From Planctomycetota bacterium (lineage in GTDB: Bacteria > Planctomycetota > Planctomycetia > Pirellulales > Pirellulaceae): DNA of 64,000 nt. The translations under genes and the position numbers were made by a program. The first letter of the stretch is position 1. The number at the start of each line of letters is the position of its first letter. Below are positions 18,293 to 27,573 of the stretch, piece by piece. The notes below the pieces were generated by a model. That model was not told the origin of the DNA and did no database searches. It was given only the letters and a program-made list of their open reading frames with translations. The stretch is taken from the NCBI GenBank assembly GCA_963204915.1, contig CAUJHS010000022.1, positions 186,001 to 250,000 on the forward strand. Direction: 5' to 3'.

Positions 18293-20572
18293 ATGAACAA
18301 CGGAACGGAGAAAGCGATCGAGGGGTTGATTTGCTGGCGCTGGGCGCTCTTGGCCTTGGCGGCGGTTCTCGCCCTGGCGGCGTATGCGCCATCGCGACGG
18401 GTCGCGTTTGACCGCTCGATTGAGCGCATGTTCGCCGATGACGACCCGCTGCTGGCGCCGTATCGCAAGGTGAAGCGTGTGTTCGGCGGCAATGAAATTG
18501 TGCTCGTTGTATTTCGCGATGAGGAATTGCTCCATCCCCATGGCGAGGGCATCCGCCGGTTGATGCAGATTTCGCAGCAACTCGAGGCGGTTGCCGGCGT
18601 CAAGGGCGTCCTGAGCCTCGATCGATTCATGGATGAGCGGATCGTCAATCCGGAGAGCGTGTTGGCCACGGGGTATCGCGACTTGTTCCAAAACCTCACT
18701 CACAGCGCGAGCGGCGACCTGGCCGCCGTGATGTGCATGCTTACGCCGGAGGATGAGGCCCAGGTCTCTCGCCGACAGACAATTGACCAACTTCGCGCTA
18801 TAGCCCTAAAACTTCCGTCGGGCATGATCGCTGGCGAGCCGGTCATGGTCTCGGACGGTTTTCACTACGTGCAAGAGGACGGCCGACGGTTGGGAATTTG
18901 GTCGACCGTACTCATGGCGGTGGTGATCGTAGCCTTCTTTCGTAGCGTGCGCTGGGTGTTGATTCCTGTCCTTGTGGTGCAACTTGCCTTGCTGTTGACG
19001 CGCGCCGCACTGGCAGTGTCCGGACTGCAAATCAGCATGGTCAGCTCGATGTTGACCGCCGTGGTAACGGTCGTCGGTGTGGCCACGGTGGTCCACGTGA
19101 TCGTGCGCTACCGCGAAGAACGCGGCTGGGGACACGCCCCGCGAGAATCACTGTTGCGCGCGGGCGTCATTTTGGCGGCGCCGGTGATTTGGTCGTTCGC
19201 GACCGATGCGGCTGGGTTCGGCTCGCTGGCGTTGGCCCGAGTCGGCCCCGTTCAGGATTTCGGCCTGATGATGGCCTTAGGCGCCCTGATGGTGATGATT
19301 GCTTGTCCGCTGGTCATTCCCGCTCTCGCGCTGGCCGGAAGGCGCAACGCCCCGCCAGCTCGCGTATGGGGAGAAGGCGCATTCGGTCAGCAATTGCGCG
19401 CGATGGCGCGCGTGGCCGAGCGGCATCCTTACGCGTTGGGCGTGCCGCTGGTGGGGCTGGCGCTGGTCGCATCGGCCGGGGCCGTGCGTCTTGAAGTGGA
19501 AACCGATTTCACGCGCAACTTTCGCGCGGGCAGCCCGATTGTCACCTCGTACGAGTTCATCGAAACCAACTTAGGCGGCGCCGGCGTGTGGGATGTGATT
19601 GTGCCAGCCGAAGAAACGCTCTCTTGGAGTTATCTTCAGCGCATCCTACGGCTGGAGAAACGCTTACGCGAGGAAGTTGTCATTACGACGCCTGATGGCG
19701 AACAGCGCCCAGCGCTGACGAAGGTGATCAGTCTGGCGGATATCGTCAACACGGCTGGGTCGGCGTCGCCCGTCAGTCTCGATAAGATGCCCAATTTTCT
19801 TCGCAAGCGGCTGATTGCCGGCAGCCTGGGGGCGATGCGTAACAAGGCGCCCGAATTTTTCGGCGCCCTGTACGGCGGAGATCCTGAAGCGCAAGATCAA
19901 CGCTATGTGCGCATCATGCTGCGTGCGGCGGAGCGTCAGCCCGCCGAACAAAAGCGGCAGGTGATTGCGCAGGTCGAACGCATCGCGCAGGAGGAGTTTC
20001 CCGACGCGGAAGTGACTGGCTTTTTCGTGTTGCTTACGCATTTGATCGACAGTTTGATCCAGGACCAATGGTGGACCTTCGCCATGGCGACAACCGCCAT
20101 TTTCGTCATGATGATCCTGGTGTTCCGTAGCGTGGGCCTAGCCGTGGTCTCGCTGGTTCCCAACGTGCTGCCCATTTTCATGGTCATGGGGGTGATGGGC
20201 TGGCTGGCCGACTTCGGCTTCAAAATCAACATGGGCGCCGCCATGATCGCCGCTGTATCCATCGGACTTTCCATTGATAGCTCGATCCACTATGTCCTCT
20301 CGTTTCGGCGCGCTCGCGATGCCGGTAAGACGGTCGTGGAGGCGTTAGAAGTCACGCAACACGACGTGGGACTCGCGACGATCTTCGCCACGCTGGCGTT
20401 GGTGTGCGGCTTTGGCGTTTTGGCCACCAGCGAATTCGTGCCGACGGTCTATTTTGGCGTACTCGTCGGGCTGACGATGCTCGGCGGATTGTTCGGCAAC
20501 CTCGTGGTGTTGCCGGTGCTGTTGCGGCTCGTGGCGCGCGAGGGAACGCCCGATGAAGCGCGACGGGCGTGA
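18293..20572 (+). CDS. MMPL/RND superfamily exporter
   Basis: Protein of 759 residues with the two-fold repeated RND build: one N-terminal membrane helix (about 14-32), a periplasmic loop (about 35-200), a block of about five helices (about 203-360), then a second copy with a helix (about 380-400), loop (about 405-595) and helical block (about 598-750). Sterol-sensing/MMPL-type features are helix-rich segments such as SSMLTAVVTVVGVATVVHVI and MIAAVSIGLSIDSSIHYVLS. Members of this 'predicted exporter' branch move lipids, hopanoids or similar hydrophobic molecules by proton-driven transport. The ATG follows AGAGAG. It ends 19 bases from the convergent PSD1 gene. No membrane-fusion protein or outer-membrane channel is next to it. 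The substrate is unknown. Confidence 0.85.
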   Translation: MNNGTEKAIEGLICWRWALLALAAVLALAAYAPSRRVAFDRSIERMFADDDPLLAPYRKVKRVFGGNEIVLVVFRDEELLHPHGEGIRRLMQISQQLEAVAGVKGVLSLDRFMDERIVNPESVLATGYRDLFQNLTHSASGDLAAVMCMLTPEDEAQVSRRQTIDQLRAIALKLPSGMIAGEPVMVSDGFHYVQEDGRRLGIWSTVLMAVVIVAFFRSVRWVLIPVLVVQLALLLTRAALAVSGLQISMVSSMLTAVVTVVGVATVVHVIVRYREERGWGHAPRESLLRAGVILAAPVIWSFATDAAGFGSLALARVGPVQDFGLMMALGALMVMIACPLVIPALALAGRRNAPPARVWGEGAFGQQLRAMARVAERHPYALGVPLVGLALVASAGAVRLEVETDFTRNFRAGSPIVTSYEFIETNLGGAGVWDVIVPAEETLSWSYLQRILRLEKRLREEVVITTPDGEQRPALTKVISLADIVNTAGSASPVSLDKMPNFLRKRLIAGSLGAMRNKAPEFFGALYGGDPEAQDQRYVRIMLRAAERQPAEQKRQVIAQVERIAQEEFPDAEVTGFFVLLTHLIDSLIQDQWWTFAMATTAIFVMMILVFRSVGLAVVSLVPNVLPIFMVMGVMGWLADFGFKINMGAAMIAAVSIGLSIDSSIHYVLSFRRARDAGKTVVEALEVTQHDVGLATIFATLALVCGFGVLATSEFVPTVYFGVLVGLTMLGGLFGNLVVLPVLLRLVAREGTPDEARRA

Positions 20573-20591
20573 AAGCGTGGGTCGCGGCGAG

Positions 20592-23500
20592 TTACTCGAC
20601 GTAGAGAAACTCGTTGGCGTTCAGCAAGATGTGGCAGAAATCGATCCGCGCCGCATCGTGCGGTTGTAGCGCATTCGGCGACGACGCCGCTTGCACCGTT
20701 TGCAGGTTATTGCCCCGGCCCGACTCATCGGCATAGAAGCCGGGCTGATTCTCGAAACGCCATAGGCCAACCGTTGTATCAAGCCGAGCCGTAGCGTTAA
20801 TGAGTAACTGTCCCGGAGACAACGCGCCAGCAGACAAGCGCACGTCGTCCACGAGGCCGTCCCAATCGCTCGCTTGGCGACCATCGCGTCCGCCCAACAC
20901 GAGCGCCGCCTGGCTGCGGTGGGAGCCGTTCACCTGGAATGGCACGCGAGCCGACTGCAGTTCGGTTTCGCTCGCATCAAGATCTTTCACGTAGAACGAC
21001 GCGGCCCGCTCGGCGTCGCCGCCGGTCTTGATCGAAGCCGCCACATAGTACGGCTTGTTCAACTCGAGGTGTATGTTCGACGCGATCACTTCATATTTCG
21101 GTGGTTGATCGGGCGCGGCGCCAACGAGTTGCAAGATCAGGTTTTGCGGCCGGTATTTGGACTTTTTACTGGTCACGCCAAGCGACCAACCAGGCTGGTT
21201 ATTATCGCCCGTCCATTGTGAGGCGATCACGCGCACCGACGCATCTTCGTAAAGCGAACGCAACATTACGAACGCCTCGATGGTGAAATCGTCGGCAGGA
21301 AGCTCCGAGTTCGCGGGCACGGCGAGGCGCGAGCGTTTGCCGTTGCCCGCGAGGTCGGCGGCTTGTCCTTCGCGTTGAGGCATGGCGCCTGTCGGCGCAT
21401 CGGCGGCCAGTGTCGGAGCGGCCGGTTTGACGCGCTGAGCTTGCTTTTGCAGGAAATCGGTCGCCGCCTCCAATTCGGAAGTTGTTGGCGTCCGGCCGAG
21501 CGTATGCCGCATGGCCGCGTCGATGAACGCACGATCGTCTTGCGCTCCTTCTCGTTCGAGACGAGTCTTGAGCGACTTGGCCCGCGCCAACATCCACGGA
21601 CCGTTGAAGAGCAACAATGCTTGATTCGCCGTGGTGGTCGTGGCTCGCTGCGCGGTGCTGTTAAATCCGTCGGCCACGTCGAACGCTTCGAGCAACGACT
21701 CAGGCGTATTACGCAACACCTTCAAATACACCGAACGGCGCGGTTGGGCGTGATCGACGCCTTCGCCGCCCGCGGTCAGGTCGAGTTCACCCGTGGACGC
21801 AAGCATGGCGTCACGCACTTGCTCGGCTCGAAGTCGACGAATGTTCATGCGCCACCACAAGCGGTTTGCCGGGTCCACACGTTTGGCGACCTCCGAGGCG
21901 GGGCGAGTGGCCAGTTGGCGATACGTGGCCGAGGTCATCAGCAAGCGATGCATTGGCTTGAACTGGCGACCGTTGTTCAAAAACTGCACGACCAGCCAGT
22001 CGAGTAACTCGGGATGACTTGGCGGTTCGCCCAAGTGGCCGAAGTCGCTCGCCGTGGCGACCAACCCTTGGCCAAAATGGTATTGCCACAAGCGGTTGAC
22101 AATAACCCGATGCGTCAGCGGGTTATCCTCGCGGTTTATCCACTCCGCTAGCGCCGTGCGACGGCCCGTCGAGGCGAGTCCATCGGGCGGCGTAATTTGA
22201 GCCGGTTCCGGATCGAGTAAAGTCAGAAAACCCGGAGGAATATCGCGTTTTTGACGGTCGCCGGGAATGGTCGTCTCCGGCGCCGCGAGCCCGACATCGC
22301 ACACCCCCAACCCCATGGGAGGCGTGGGCTTGTGCGCATCGAACGCGGCAAGTTTGGCTTTCAATTCATCGTATTTCTTGCGTGCATCGCCTTTGATTCT
22401 CGCCTCGACGCCGCCGCCTTCGGTGTCCACCTGTCGATACGCCAACTCCGCCAATTGATGCTCTAGCGGGGCGCGCTCGGCCGCCGGCTTATACACCATC
22501 TCTTGAATGTCCTTTGTGAACATGCCGATGATGCTACGAACCGCGGACTCCCGATAGGGCCGCAGGAACGCATCCAGTTCGGCCCGCACATCGGCGGTCA
22601 TCGTCTCCCACGCGGCCAGTTTCTCCTCATAATTGCGGCGTTCTTCCGTGTTGAGCAACAGTTGATCATCGCGCGGGAGGAGGGGCGTAAAAAACGCCTG
22701 TAACCGGTAGTAGTCTTCCTGCAGAATCGGGTCAAACTTGTGATCGTGACACCGCGCGCATCCTACGCCCATGCCCAGGAACACGTCGCCGGTCACGTCC
22801 GTCACATCATTCAAAATGGTCGACCATTGCGTGCGGACATCGCGCTGGTTGTACTCATAGACCCACGCACGCAAATAACCGGTTGCGGCTAATGCGTCGG
22901 GGTCATGCGGGGCAATCTCGTCGCCCGCAAGTTGTTCACGAACGAACTGATCGTACGGTTTGTCGGCGTTGAAGGAGCGAATGACGTAATCTCGGTAACG
23001 CCAGGCGTTCTTACGGTAAGCGTCCTGACGGTAGCCGTCGGACTCCGCATAACGGACCAAGTCGAGCCAGTAACGGCCCCAATGTTCGCCATACCGCGGG
23101 CTATCGAGCAGGCGGTCGATCATTGCCTCGTACGCCTGTGGCGATGCGTCGGCCAGAAACGCGGCGATTTCCTCTTGCGACGGCGGCAAACCGGTCAGAT
23201 CAAACGAAGCGCGCCGAATAAGCGTTACGCGGTCCGCTTCATCACTGGGCGTCAAGTTGTTCTGTTTGAGTTTTTGCAGGATAAAGTGGTCCACCGGATT
23301 GCGCGCCCAACCGCCGTCATCCGACATCGGTACTTCTGGCTCACGCACCGGTTGAAAGGCCCACCATGCGCGGTCTTCTTCGGTGATTTTGGCTGTCGCT
23401 TCGGTGCGCACCGCCACTCCGGCGTCGCCCGGCCAGGGAGCGCCCATTTCAATCCAACGGGTTAGCGCGGCGCGGGCCGGTTCATCAAGTTTTCCCGTGG

Positions 23501-23855
23501 GCGGCATCTCGAACGACTCGTAATTGATCGCCTCGATCAAGAGACTTTCGTCGGGAGCCCCTGGCGCGATGCTTGGTCCGGAATCTCCACCCGCCAGGAG
23601 TGCTCCGAGTGAATCAACGCGCAGGCCGCCATTCTGCTTTTCCTCGCCATGGCACTTGTAGCAGTTGTTGGCCAAGAGAGGACGGATTTCCGTCTCAAAG
23701 AACTTGACCTGTTCGGGCGTGGGGGCCGGCGCCGTCCCATCTTTAGATGCCGCCGGCTCCTCGGCGAATAGCGGAGCAAAGAAACTCTGAGGCGTCGCCG
23801 ACAACACCGTCAAAGCCATCGACAGCAGGAGGAGGAATCGTAGCCGTTGAAGCAT
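20592..23855 (-). CDS. PSD1 and planctomycete cytochrome c domain protein with LamG-like domain
   Basis: Protein of 1087 residues. Signal peptide MLQRLRFLLLLSMALTVLSA; planctomycete cytochrome c domain with heme motif CYKCH (about residue 70); DUF1549 (about 180-390) with a second CxxCH, CARCH; DUF1553 in the second half with LTHRVIVNRLWQYHFGQGLV and ATYRQLATRPASE; and a concanavalin/LamG-like insert (about 880-1035) before the closing 'LLNANEFLYVE'. The start at 23855 was chosen because it begins the signal peptide; an in-frame ATG at 23927 would add 24 unlikely residues. These secreted proteins are abundant in planctomycetes, usually beside a DUF1501 gene; here no DUF1501 gene is adjacent. 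The activity is unproven. A promoter lies at 23930-23958. Confidence 0.9.
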   Translation of the reverse strand: MLQRLRFLLLLSMALTVLSATPQSFFAPLFAEEPAASKDGTAPAPTPEQVKFFETEIRPLLANNCYKCHGEEKQNGGLRVDSLGALLAGGDSGPSIAPGAPDESLLIEAINYESFEMPPTGKLDEPARAALTRWIEMGAPWPGDAGVAVRTEATAKITEEDRAWWAFQPVREPEVPMSDDGGWARNPVDHFILQKLKQNNLTPSDEADRVTLIRRASFDLTGLPPSQEEIAAFLADASPQAYEAMIDRLLDSPRYGEHWGRYWLDLVRYAESDGYRQDAYRKNAWRYRDYVIRSFNADKPYDQFVREQLAGDEIAPHDPDALAATGYLRAWVYEYNQRDVRTQWSTILNDVTDVTGDVFLGMGVGCARCHDHKFDPILQEDYYRLQAFFTPLLPRDDQLLLNTEERRNYEEKLAAWETMTADVRAELDAFLRPYRESAVRSIIGMFTKDIQEMVYKPAAERAPLEHQLAELAYRQVDTEGGGVEARIKGDARKKYDELKAKLAAFDAHKPTPPMGLGVCDVGLAAPETTIPGDRQKRDIPPGFLTLLDPEPAQITPPDGLASTGRRTALAEWINREDNPLTHRVIVNRLWQYHFGQGLVATASDFGHLGEPPSHPELLDWLVVQFLNNGRQFKPMHRLLMTSATYRQLATRPASEVAKRVDPANRLWWRMNIRRLRAEQVRDAMLASTGELDLTAGGEGVDHAQPRRSVYLKVLRNTPESLLEAFDVADGFNSTAQRATTTTANQALLLFNGPWMLARAKSLKTRLEREGAQDDRAFIDAAMRHTLGRTPTTSELEAATDFLQKQAQRVKPAAPTLAADAPTGAMPQREGQAADLAGNGKRSRLAVPANSELPADDFTIEAFVMLRSLYEDASVRVIASQWTGDNNQPGWSLGVTSKKSKYRPQNLILQLVGAAPDQPPKYEVIASNIHLELNKPYYVAASIKTGGDAERAASFYVKDLDASETELQSARVPFQVNGSHRSQAALVLGGRDGRQASDWDGLVDDVRLSAGALSPGQLLINATARLDTTVGLWRFENQPGFYADESGRGNNLQTVQAASSPNALQPHDAARIDFCHILLNANEFLYVE

Positions 23856-23929
23856 TGCTACTACACTCCAGCAAAGTGCGGAAAAGGCAGGCGGGCCATG
23901 CGCCCATTTACAGGGTGGGAATAACAATA

Positions 23930-23958
23930 ATCGTAAAGGCGGTAGGCACTTACGTCAA
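23930..23958 (-). promoter_or_regulatory. Promoter of the PSD1 gene at 20592-23855
   Basis: On the minus strand TTGACG (23958-23953) and TACGAT (23935-23930) are separated by 17 bases, placing the start of transcription near 23923 and a leader of about 68 bases. The 308-base gap between this gene and thrC also holds a 6-bp hairpin TTCGTT-TTTT-AACGAA at 24067-24082; no clear plus-strand promoter for thrC was found. Confidence 0.6.
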
Positions 23959-24163
23959 CTACAAACACCTCGTGCGCCGCCTTGTGAGTCCCGGCGGAGT
24001 AACCTAAACTCGCAATGGGGGACTCTTGAGATCCGCGTGAGATTGACCCGCCCTGCGTGACGATACTTCGTTTTTTAACGAATTCATCGACACCCGGCGT
24101 TGGAAACTCCCGCGAATTCACGCCGTCCTTTGCTCACTTTGCTCATTTTCCTACAGGTTTGCC

Positions 24164-25561
24164 GTGGCTGGGGAAGTCGCCTTTCAACGCTGCATTTCTC
24201 CTGAATGTGGAGAAACGTACAGTCTGGATGACGCTCGCGTGGCGTGCGCCCGGTGCGGTAATTTGCTTGATGTCGCGTATGATTGGAGTCGCGCGTCGAC
24301 GCCAAGGTCGCTCAAGGCGTTTGAGGCCAAGTGGTCCCACCGGAATGACCCGTTGTGTTTGAGCGGCGTGTGGCGCTTTCGCGAGTTACTGCCCTTCGCC
24401 CCACCCGAGAAAGTCATCACGGTGGGAGAAGGGCAAACCCTGCTTCAGAGGGCAGACGCGGTAGCCAAGTTCGTGGGCCTTAACGCCGGCCGGTTGTATT
24501 TGCAGTACGAGGGCATGAACCCCTCGGGCAGTTTCAAAGACAACGGCATGACCGCCGCCTTTACCCACGCCCAAATGATCGGGGCGAAGCGGGCGGCCTG
24601 CGCCTCCACAGGCAACACCAGCGCCTCGCTCGCGGTGTATTGCTCGGTCACTGGTTTGATGCGTGCGGTGATCTTCGTCGGATCCGGCAAGATCGCTTAC
24701 GGCAAACTCTCGCAGGCATTGGAGTACGGCGCCTTAACGGTGCAAATTCTGGGAGACTTCGATGACGCCATGGCCCGCGTCAAAGAAGTCGCCGCTGAAT
24801 TGGGCATCTACCTGGTGAACAGCGTGAATCCCTTCCGGTTGGAAGGCCAAAAGACCATTATGTACCGGGTGCTCGAAGCGCTCGCCTGGGAGCCGCCCGA
24901 TTGGATTGTCGTTCCGGGCGGCAACTTGGGGAATTCCAGCGCGTTTGGCAAAGCCTTTGCCGAATTGCGACAGTTGGGCTTGATCGAACGGGTTCCCCGT
25001 CTCGCCGTCATCAACGCGGCCGGCGCCGACACGCTGTACGAACTGTATGAAAAACGCGGTCTGCGCTGGAACGGCGGCGCGGTTCATGAAGCGATCGTGG
25101 ACCAGTACCATCACGAACTGGACGAATCGCGAAAGAAGGCCGATACCATCGCCAGCGCCATCGAAATTAACCGCCCCGTGAACCTGAAAAAGTGCCTACG
25201 CGCTTTAGAGGACTGTAACGGCGTCGTCCGCGAGGTCGACGATCAGCATATTCTTGACGCTAAGGCCAAAGTCGGAGCCGGCGGGTTCGGTTGCGAACCG
25301 GCTAGCGCCGCGAGCGTGGCGGGCGCCAAACTTTTGCGGGAAGAAGGAGTCATCGGCCCCGATGAGCGCGTGGTGTGCATCCTTACTGGCCACCAGTTGA
25401 AAGATCCCACGGCGACCGTGGCCTATCACAGCGCCGACCAGGAAATGTTCAATAGCGTGCTCGGAAAACGCGGGGTGCGCCGCGCATCGTTTGCAAATCG
25501 CGCCGTGGTCGTTCCCAACGAACTTGACGAGATCATCAAAGCAATCCGACTGTACGGATAA
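24164..25561 (+). CDS. thrC: Threonine synthase
   Basis: Protein of 465 residues. It converts O-phosphohomoserine to threonine with pyridoxal phosphate, the last step of threonine synthesis. Visible are an N-terminal zinc-ribbon-like pair (CISPEC and CARC), the PLP lysine in [11 protein letters not shown] (Lys125), the [11 protein letters not shown] phosphate loop, and [14 protein letters not shown]. The size and the N-terminal cysteine pairs fit the longer threonine synthase group. The start is GTG, preceded only by a weak ACAGG. It is followed after 87 bases by dapB, so two aspartate-family steps sit together. Confidence 0.94.
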   Translation: MAGEVAFQRCISPECGETYSLDDARVACARCGNLLDVAYDWSRASTPRSLKAFEAKWSHRNDPLCLSGVWRFRELLPFAPPEKVITVGEGQTLLQRADAVAKFVGLNAGRLYLQYEGMNPSGSFKDNGMTAAFTHAQMIGAKRAACASTGNTSASLAVYCSVTGLMRAVIFVGSGKIAYGKLSQALEYGALTVQILGDFDDAMARVKEVAAELGIYLVNSVNPFRLEGQKTIMYRVLEALAWEPPDWIVVPGGNLGNSSAFGKAFAELRQLGLIERVPRLAVINAAGADTLYELYEKRGLRWNGGAVHEAIVDQYHHELDESRKKADTIASAIEINRPVNLKKCLRALEDCNGVVREVDDQHILDAKAKVGAGGFGCEPASAASVAGAKLLREEGVIGPDERVVCILTGHQLKDPTATVAYHSADQEMFNSVLGKRGVRRASFANRAVVVPNELDEIIKAIRLYG

Positions 25562-25648
25562 CTCCGCGCCACCGTTTGCTGGCGAGATGCGCGGCAAACT
25601 CCCAATACGGACGGCGAGCCATTTCAAGCCTTGAGCGAGGAGGCCACA

Positions 25649-26446
25649 ATGAATCGATTACGATTGGCGATTAACGGCGCCGGCGGCCGCATGGGCAAGC
25701 GTCTGGTCGCCCTAGGAAGCGAAGATCAGCAACTGCAAATTGTCGCGGCGTTAGAGTGGAAGCATCATCCGGCTTTGGGCCAAGACGCGGGCGTGTTCTC
25801 CGGCTTTGGCGAAATCGGCGTTCCGCTGGCGGCCGATCTCACGGCGGACGCGGACGCCGTGATTGACTTCTCCATTCCCGAAGGAACGGAAAAGGTGTTG
25901 GACTTGTGCCTTGCGCGGCGTTTGCCGCTCGTGCTGGCCACCACAGGACATTCCGACGCACAAAAAGAGCGCATTCGCGCCGCAGCGCAAACCATCCCCT
26001 TGGTCTGGGCGCCGAGCATGAGCCTGGCAGTCAATCTGACCATGAAGTTGACGGAAATCGCCGCACGAGCGCTGAAAAACCACGCCAGCGGCGTCGATGT
26101 CGAAATCATCGAGCGACATCATCGTTACAAGGAAGACTCGCCCAGCGGCACCGCCCTGCGGTTTGGGGAGATTATCGCAAAAGAGATGGACATTACGCGA
26201 CATGTGCACGGTCGTGAGGGCCGTCCCGGTCAACGACCGCGGAATGAGATCGGCTACCACGCAGTTCGTGTGGGCGACAACCCCGGCGAACACACCATCA
26301 TCATGGGCATGTTGGGCGAAACGATTGAACTAACCGTCCGCGCCTCCAACCGCGACTGCTACGCCCTGGGCGCGCTAACTGCCGCCAAGTATGCAGCCAA
26401 ACAGTCTCCGGGGCTCTACACCATGAACGACGTGCTTGGTTTGTAA
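25649..26446 (+). CDS. dapB: 4-hydroxy-tetrahydrodipicolinate reductase
   Basis: Protein of 265 residues. It reduces hydroxy-tetrahydrodipicolinate with NAD(P)H in lysine and diaminopimelate synthesis. The nucleotide-binding loop INGAGGRMGK is at residues 8-17; ATTGHS and SMSLAVNLTMKL follow; the catalytic/substrate region is EIIERHHRYKEDSPSGTAL. The ATG at 25649 was preferred to a TTG at 25631 because GAGGAGG (25637-25643) lies five bases before it. A diaminopimelate enzyme is consistent with peptidoglycan synthesis, but it also serves lysine supply, so it is not proof on its own. Confidence 0.96.
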   Translation: MNRLRLAINGAGGRMGKRLVALGSEDQQLQIVAALEWKHHPALGQDAGVFSGFGEIGVPLAADLTADADAVIDFSIPEGTEKVLDLCLARRLPLVLATTGHSDAQKERIRAAAQTIPLVWAPSMSLAVNLTMKLTEIAARALKNHASGVDVEIIERHHRYKEDSPSGTALRFGEIIAKEMDITRHVHGREGRPGQRPRNEIGYHAVRVGDNPGEHTIIMGMLGETIELTVRASNRDCYALGALTAAKYAAKQSPGLYTMNDVLGL

Positions 26447-26488
26447 CCACCGTCGGCCGAAGTCGCCTTTACGTGCTTACGCCAGCTC

Positions 26489-26866
26489 ATGGCCAAATGT
26501 GAAGAAGGTTATCTCTGCGAAGTATGCGGTCAGGAGGTCGCCGATCTCACCGAGAGCGACCTTTACCTTCGCTTTGTGATCGGGATGCTCGATCCCGAAA
26601 CATTGCATACGTCGCCGGAACGCCATATCCGCTGTAACCCCGTGCTGGCGCAATTTATCGTGGCCGATGACTTCCCGCCGGTCACGATCGAGGGCCCGTT
26701 CGCCAAAACTCTGCTTGACCCCGCGTTTGTGCGCGAGCGGGAAGAACTGGTCACGCGCGGCTGGCGGCGACTCCAAGAGTTGTCCGGCGTGGCCGACATG
26801 GCGATCACGGAATACCCTCTGCCTGAAGTGTGCGAGTCGCTGCGTTCGCGCGCGAAGGGTCAATAG
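26489..26866 (+). CDS. Conserved small protein with N-terminal CxxC
   Basis: Protein of 125 residues, not assigned to a named family. It has an N-terminal C-x2-C (CEVC, residues 10-13) and a further Cys in HIRCNP, which together could hold a metal, then a largely helical acidic C-terminal half. The phrase 'FVIGMLDPETLHTSPERHIR' looks strongly constrained and I believe similar proteins occur in other planctomycetes, but I could not check this. It lies 42 bases after dapB on the same strand and may be co-transcribed with thrC-dapB. No good ribosome-binding site precedes the ATG. Confidence 0.75.
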   Translation: MAKCEEGYLCEVCGQEVADLTESDLYLRFVIGMLDPETLHTSPERHIRCNPVLAQFIVADDFPPVTIEGPFAKTLLDPAFVREREELVTRGWRRLQELSGVADMAITEYPLPEVCESLRSRAKGQ

Positions 26867-27039
26867 CGGCCATCGTCCCATGGGTCACTCTTCCGCGGGT
26901 AGTGGGCGCGTTTGAATTCGCCGCCACGCACAAGCGTGCGGCTCTTACTTCCTCACGCAACCTGACCGTAGGTAAGCACCGCGCATCTCCTTGCCGCAGT
27001 TTACAAAAGCATCCCCAACTTCTCTGGTGCGGCGATGGT

Positions 27040-27067
27040 TGACATTTTTCCGCGGCGTTTCTATACT
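27040..27067 (+). promoter_or_regulatory. Promoter of the BlaI/M56 operon
   Basis: Perfect TTGACA (27040-27045) and TATACT (27062-27067) with a 16-base spacer; transcription should start near 27074. This is the best sigma-70-type promoter in the window and overlaps the operator palindrome by one base. Confidence 0.85.
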
Positions 27068-27084
27068 CTCGACATCTGTCGAGA
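27067..27084 (+). promoter_or_regulatory. BlaI-type operator palindrome
   Basis: TCTCGACA-TC-TGTCGAGA: perfect 8-bp arms around a two-base centre. The core ACAnnTGT matches the core of known BlaI/MecI operators (TACAnnTGTA). It covers the expected transcription start of the BlaI gene, so a bound dimer would block initiation; autorepression is the natural inference. Confidence 0.8.
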
Positions 27085-27105
27085 CACTTCAGGGCGCAAG
27101 GATTT

Positions 27106-27573
27106 ATGTCTGAAGACAAACCGCTTCCCGATGTAGCCAAAAGCGAGTGGGTGCTGATGGAGGCCCTGTGGGCGCGCGGTCACGCCACCGCCACGGACTT
27201 GCAAAAAGACCTGGAGCCGCAACAAGGTTGGGCTTACAGCACGGTCAAAACGATGCTCGACCGGCTCGTTGAGAAGGGTTACGTCAAATGGCGCCGGCAA
27301 GGAAATGTCTACGAGTATTCTCCGCGTGTTCGTCGCAAAACAGCCGTAGCGCGCGTGGTGGACGATGTCCTGGATCGCGTGTTGGAAGGCGCCGCCGCGC
27401 CTTTCATACAACGGTTGGTCGAGCGTCGCGGGCTAACGCGGAACGAAGCAGAAGAACTCCGCCAAATGCTCGACGCCTATACGCCGCATGAGTTGAAGGG
27501 AGCACCAAGCGAGGCATCTCACCCACAGTCCGATCAACCTCTCTCCGTCGATCCAAACGAGGAGGCTTCATGA
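27106..27573 (+). CDS. BlaI/MecI/CopY-family repressor
   Basis: Protein of 155 residues. An N-terminal winged helix (about 5-80) holds LPDVAKSEWVLMEALW and GWAYSTVKTMLDRLVEKGYV, the classical BlaI DNA-binding region. It is followed by a helical dimerisation part around VVDDVLDRVLEGAAAPFIQ. Family members are dimers that repress their own operon and are inactivated by cleavage triggered by the partner M56 membrane protease. AAGGA lies just before the ATG. The stop codon overlaps the start of the M56 gene (ATGA), so the two are translationally coupled. The operator is at 27067-27084. No beta-lactamase gene is present, so the regulated output is unknown. Confidence 0.93.
   Translation: MSEDKPLPDVAKSEWVLMEALWARGHATATDLQKDLEPQQGWAYSTVKTMLDRLVEKGYVKWRRQGNVYEYSPRVRRKTAVARVVDDVLDRVLEGAAAPFIQRLVERRGLTRNEAEELRQMLDAYTPHELKGAPSEASHPQSDQPLSVDPNEEAS

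Noticed and set aside
24067-24082. Hairpin TTCGTT-TTTT-AACGAA before thrC
   Set aside because: The stem is only six AT-rich pairs and matches neither a terminator nor a known leader; it may be chance.
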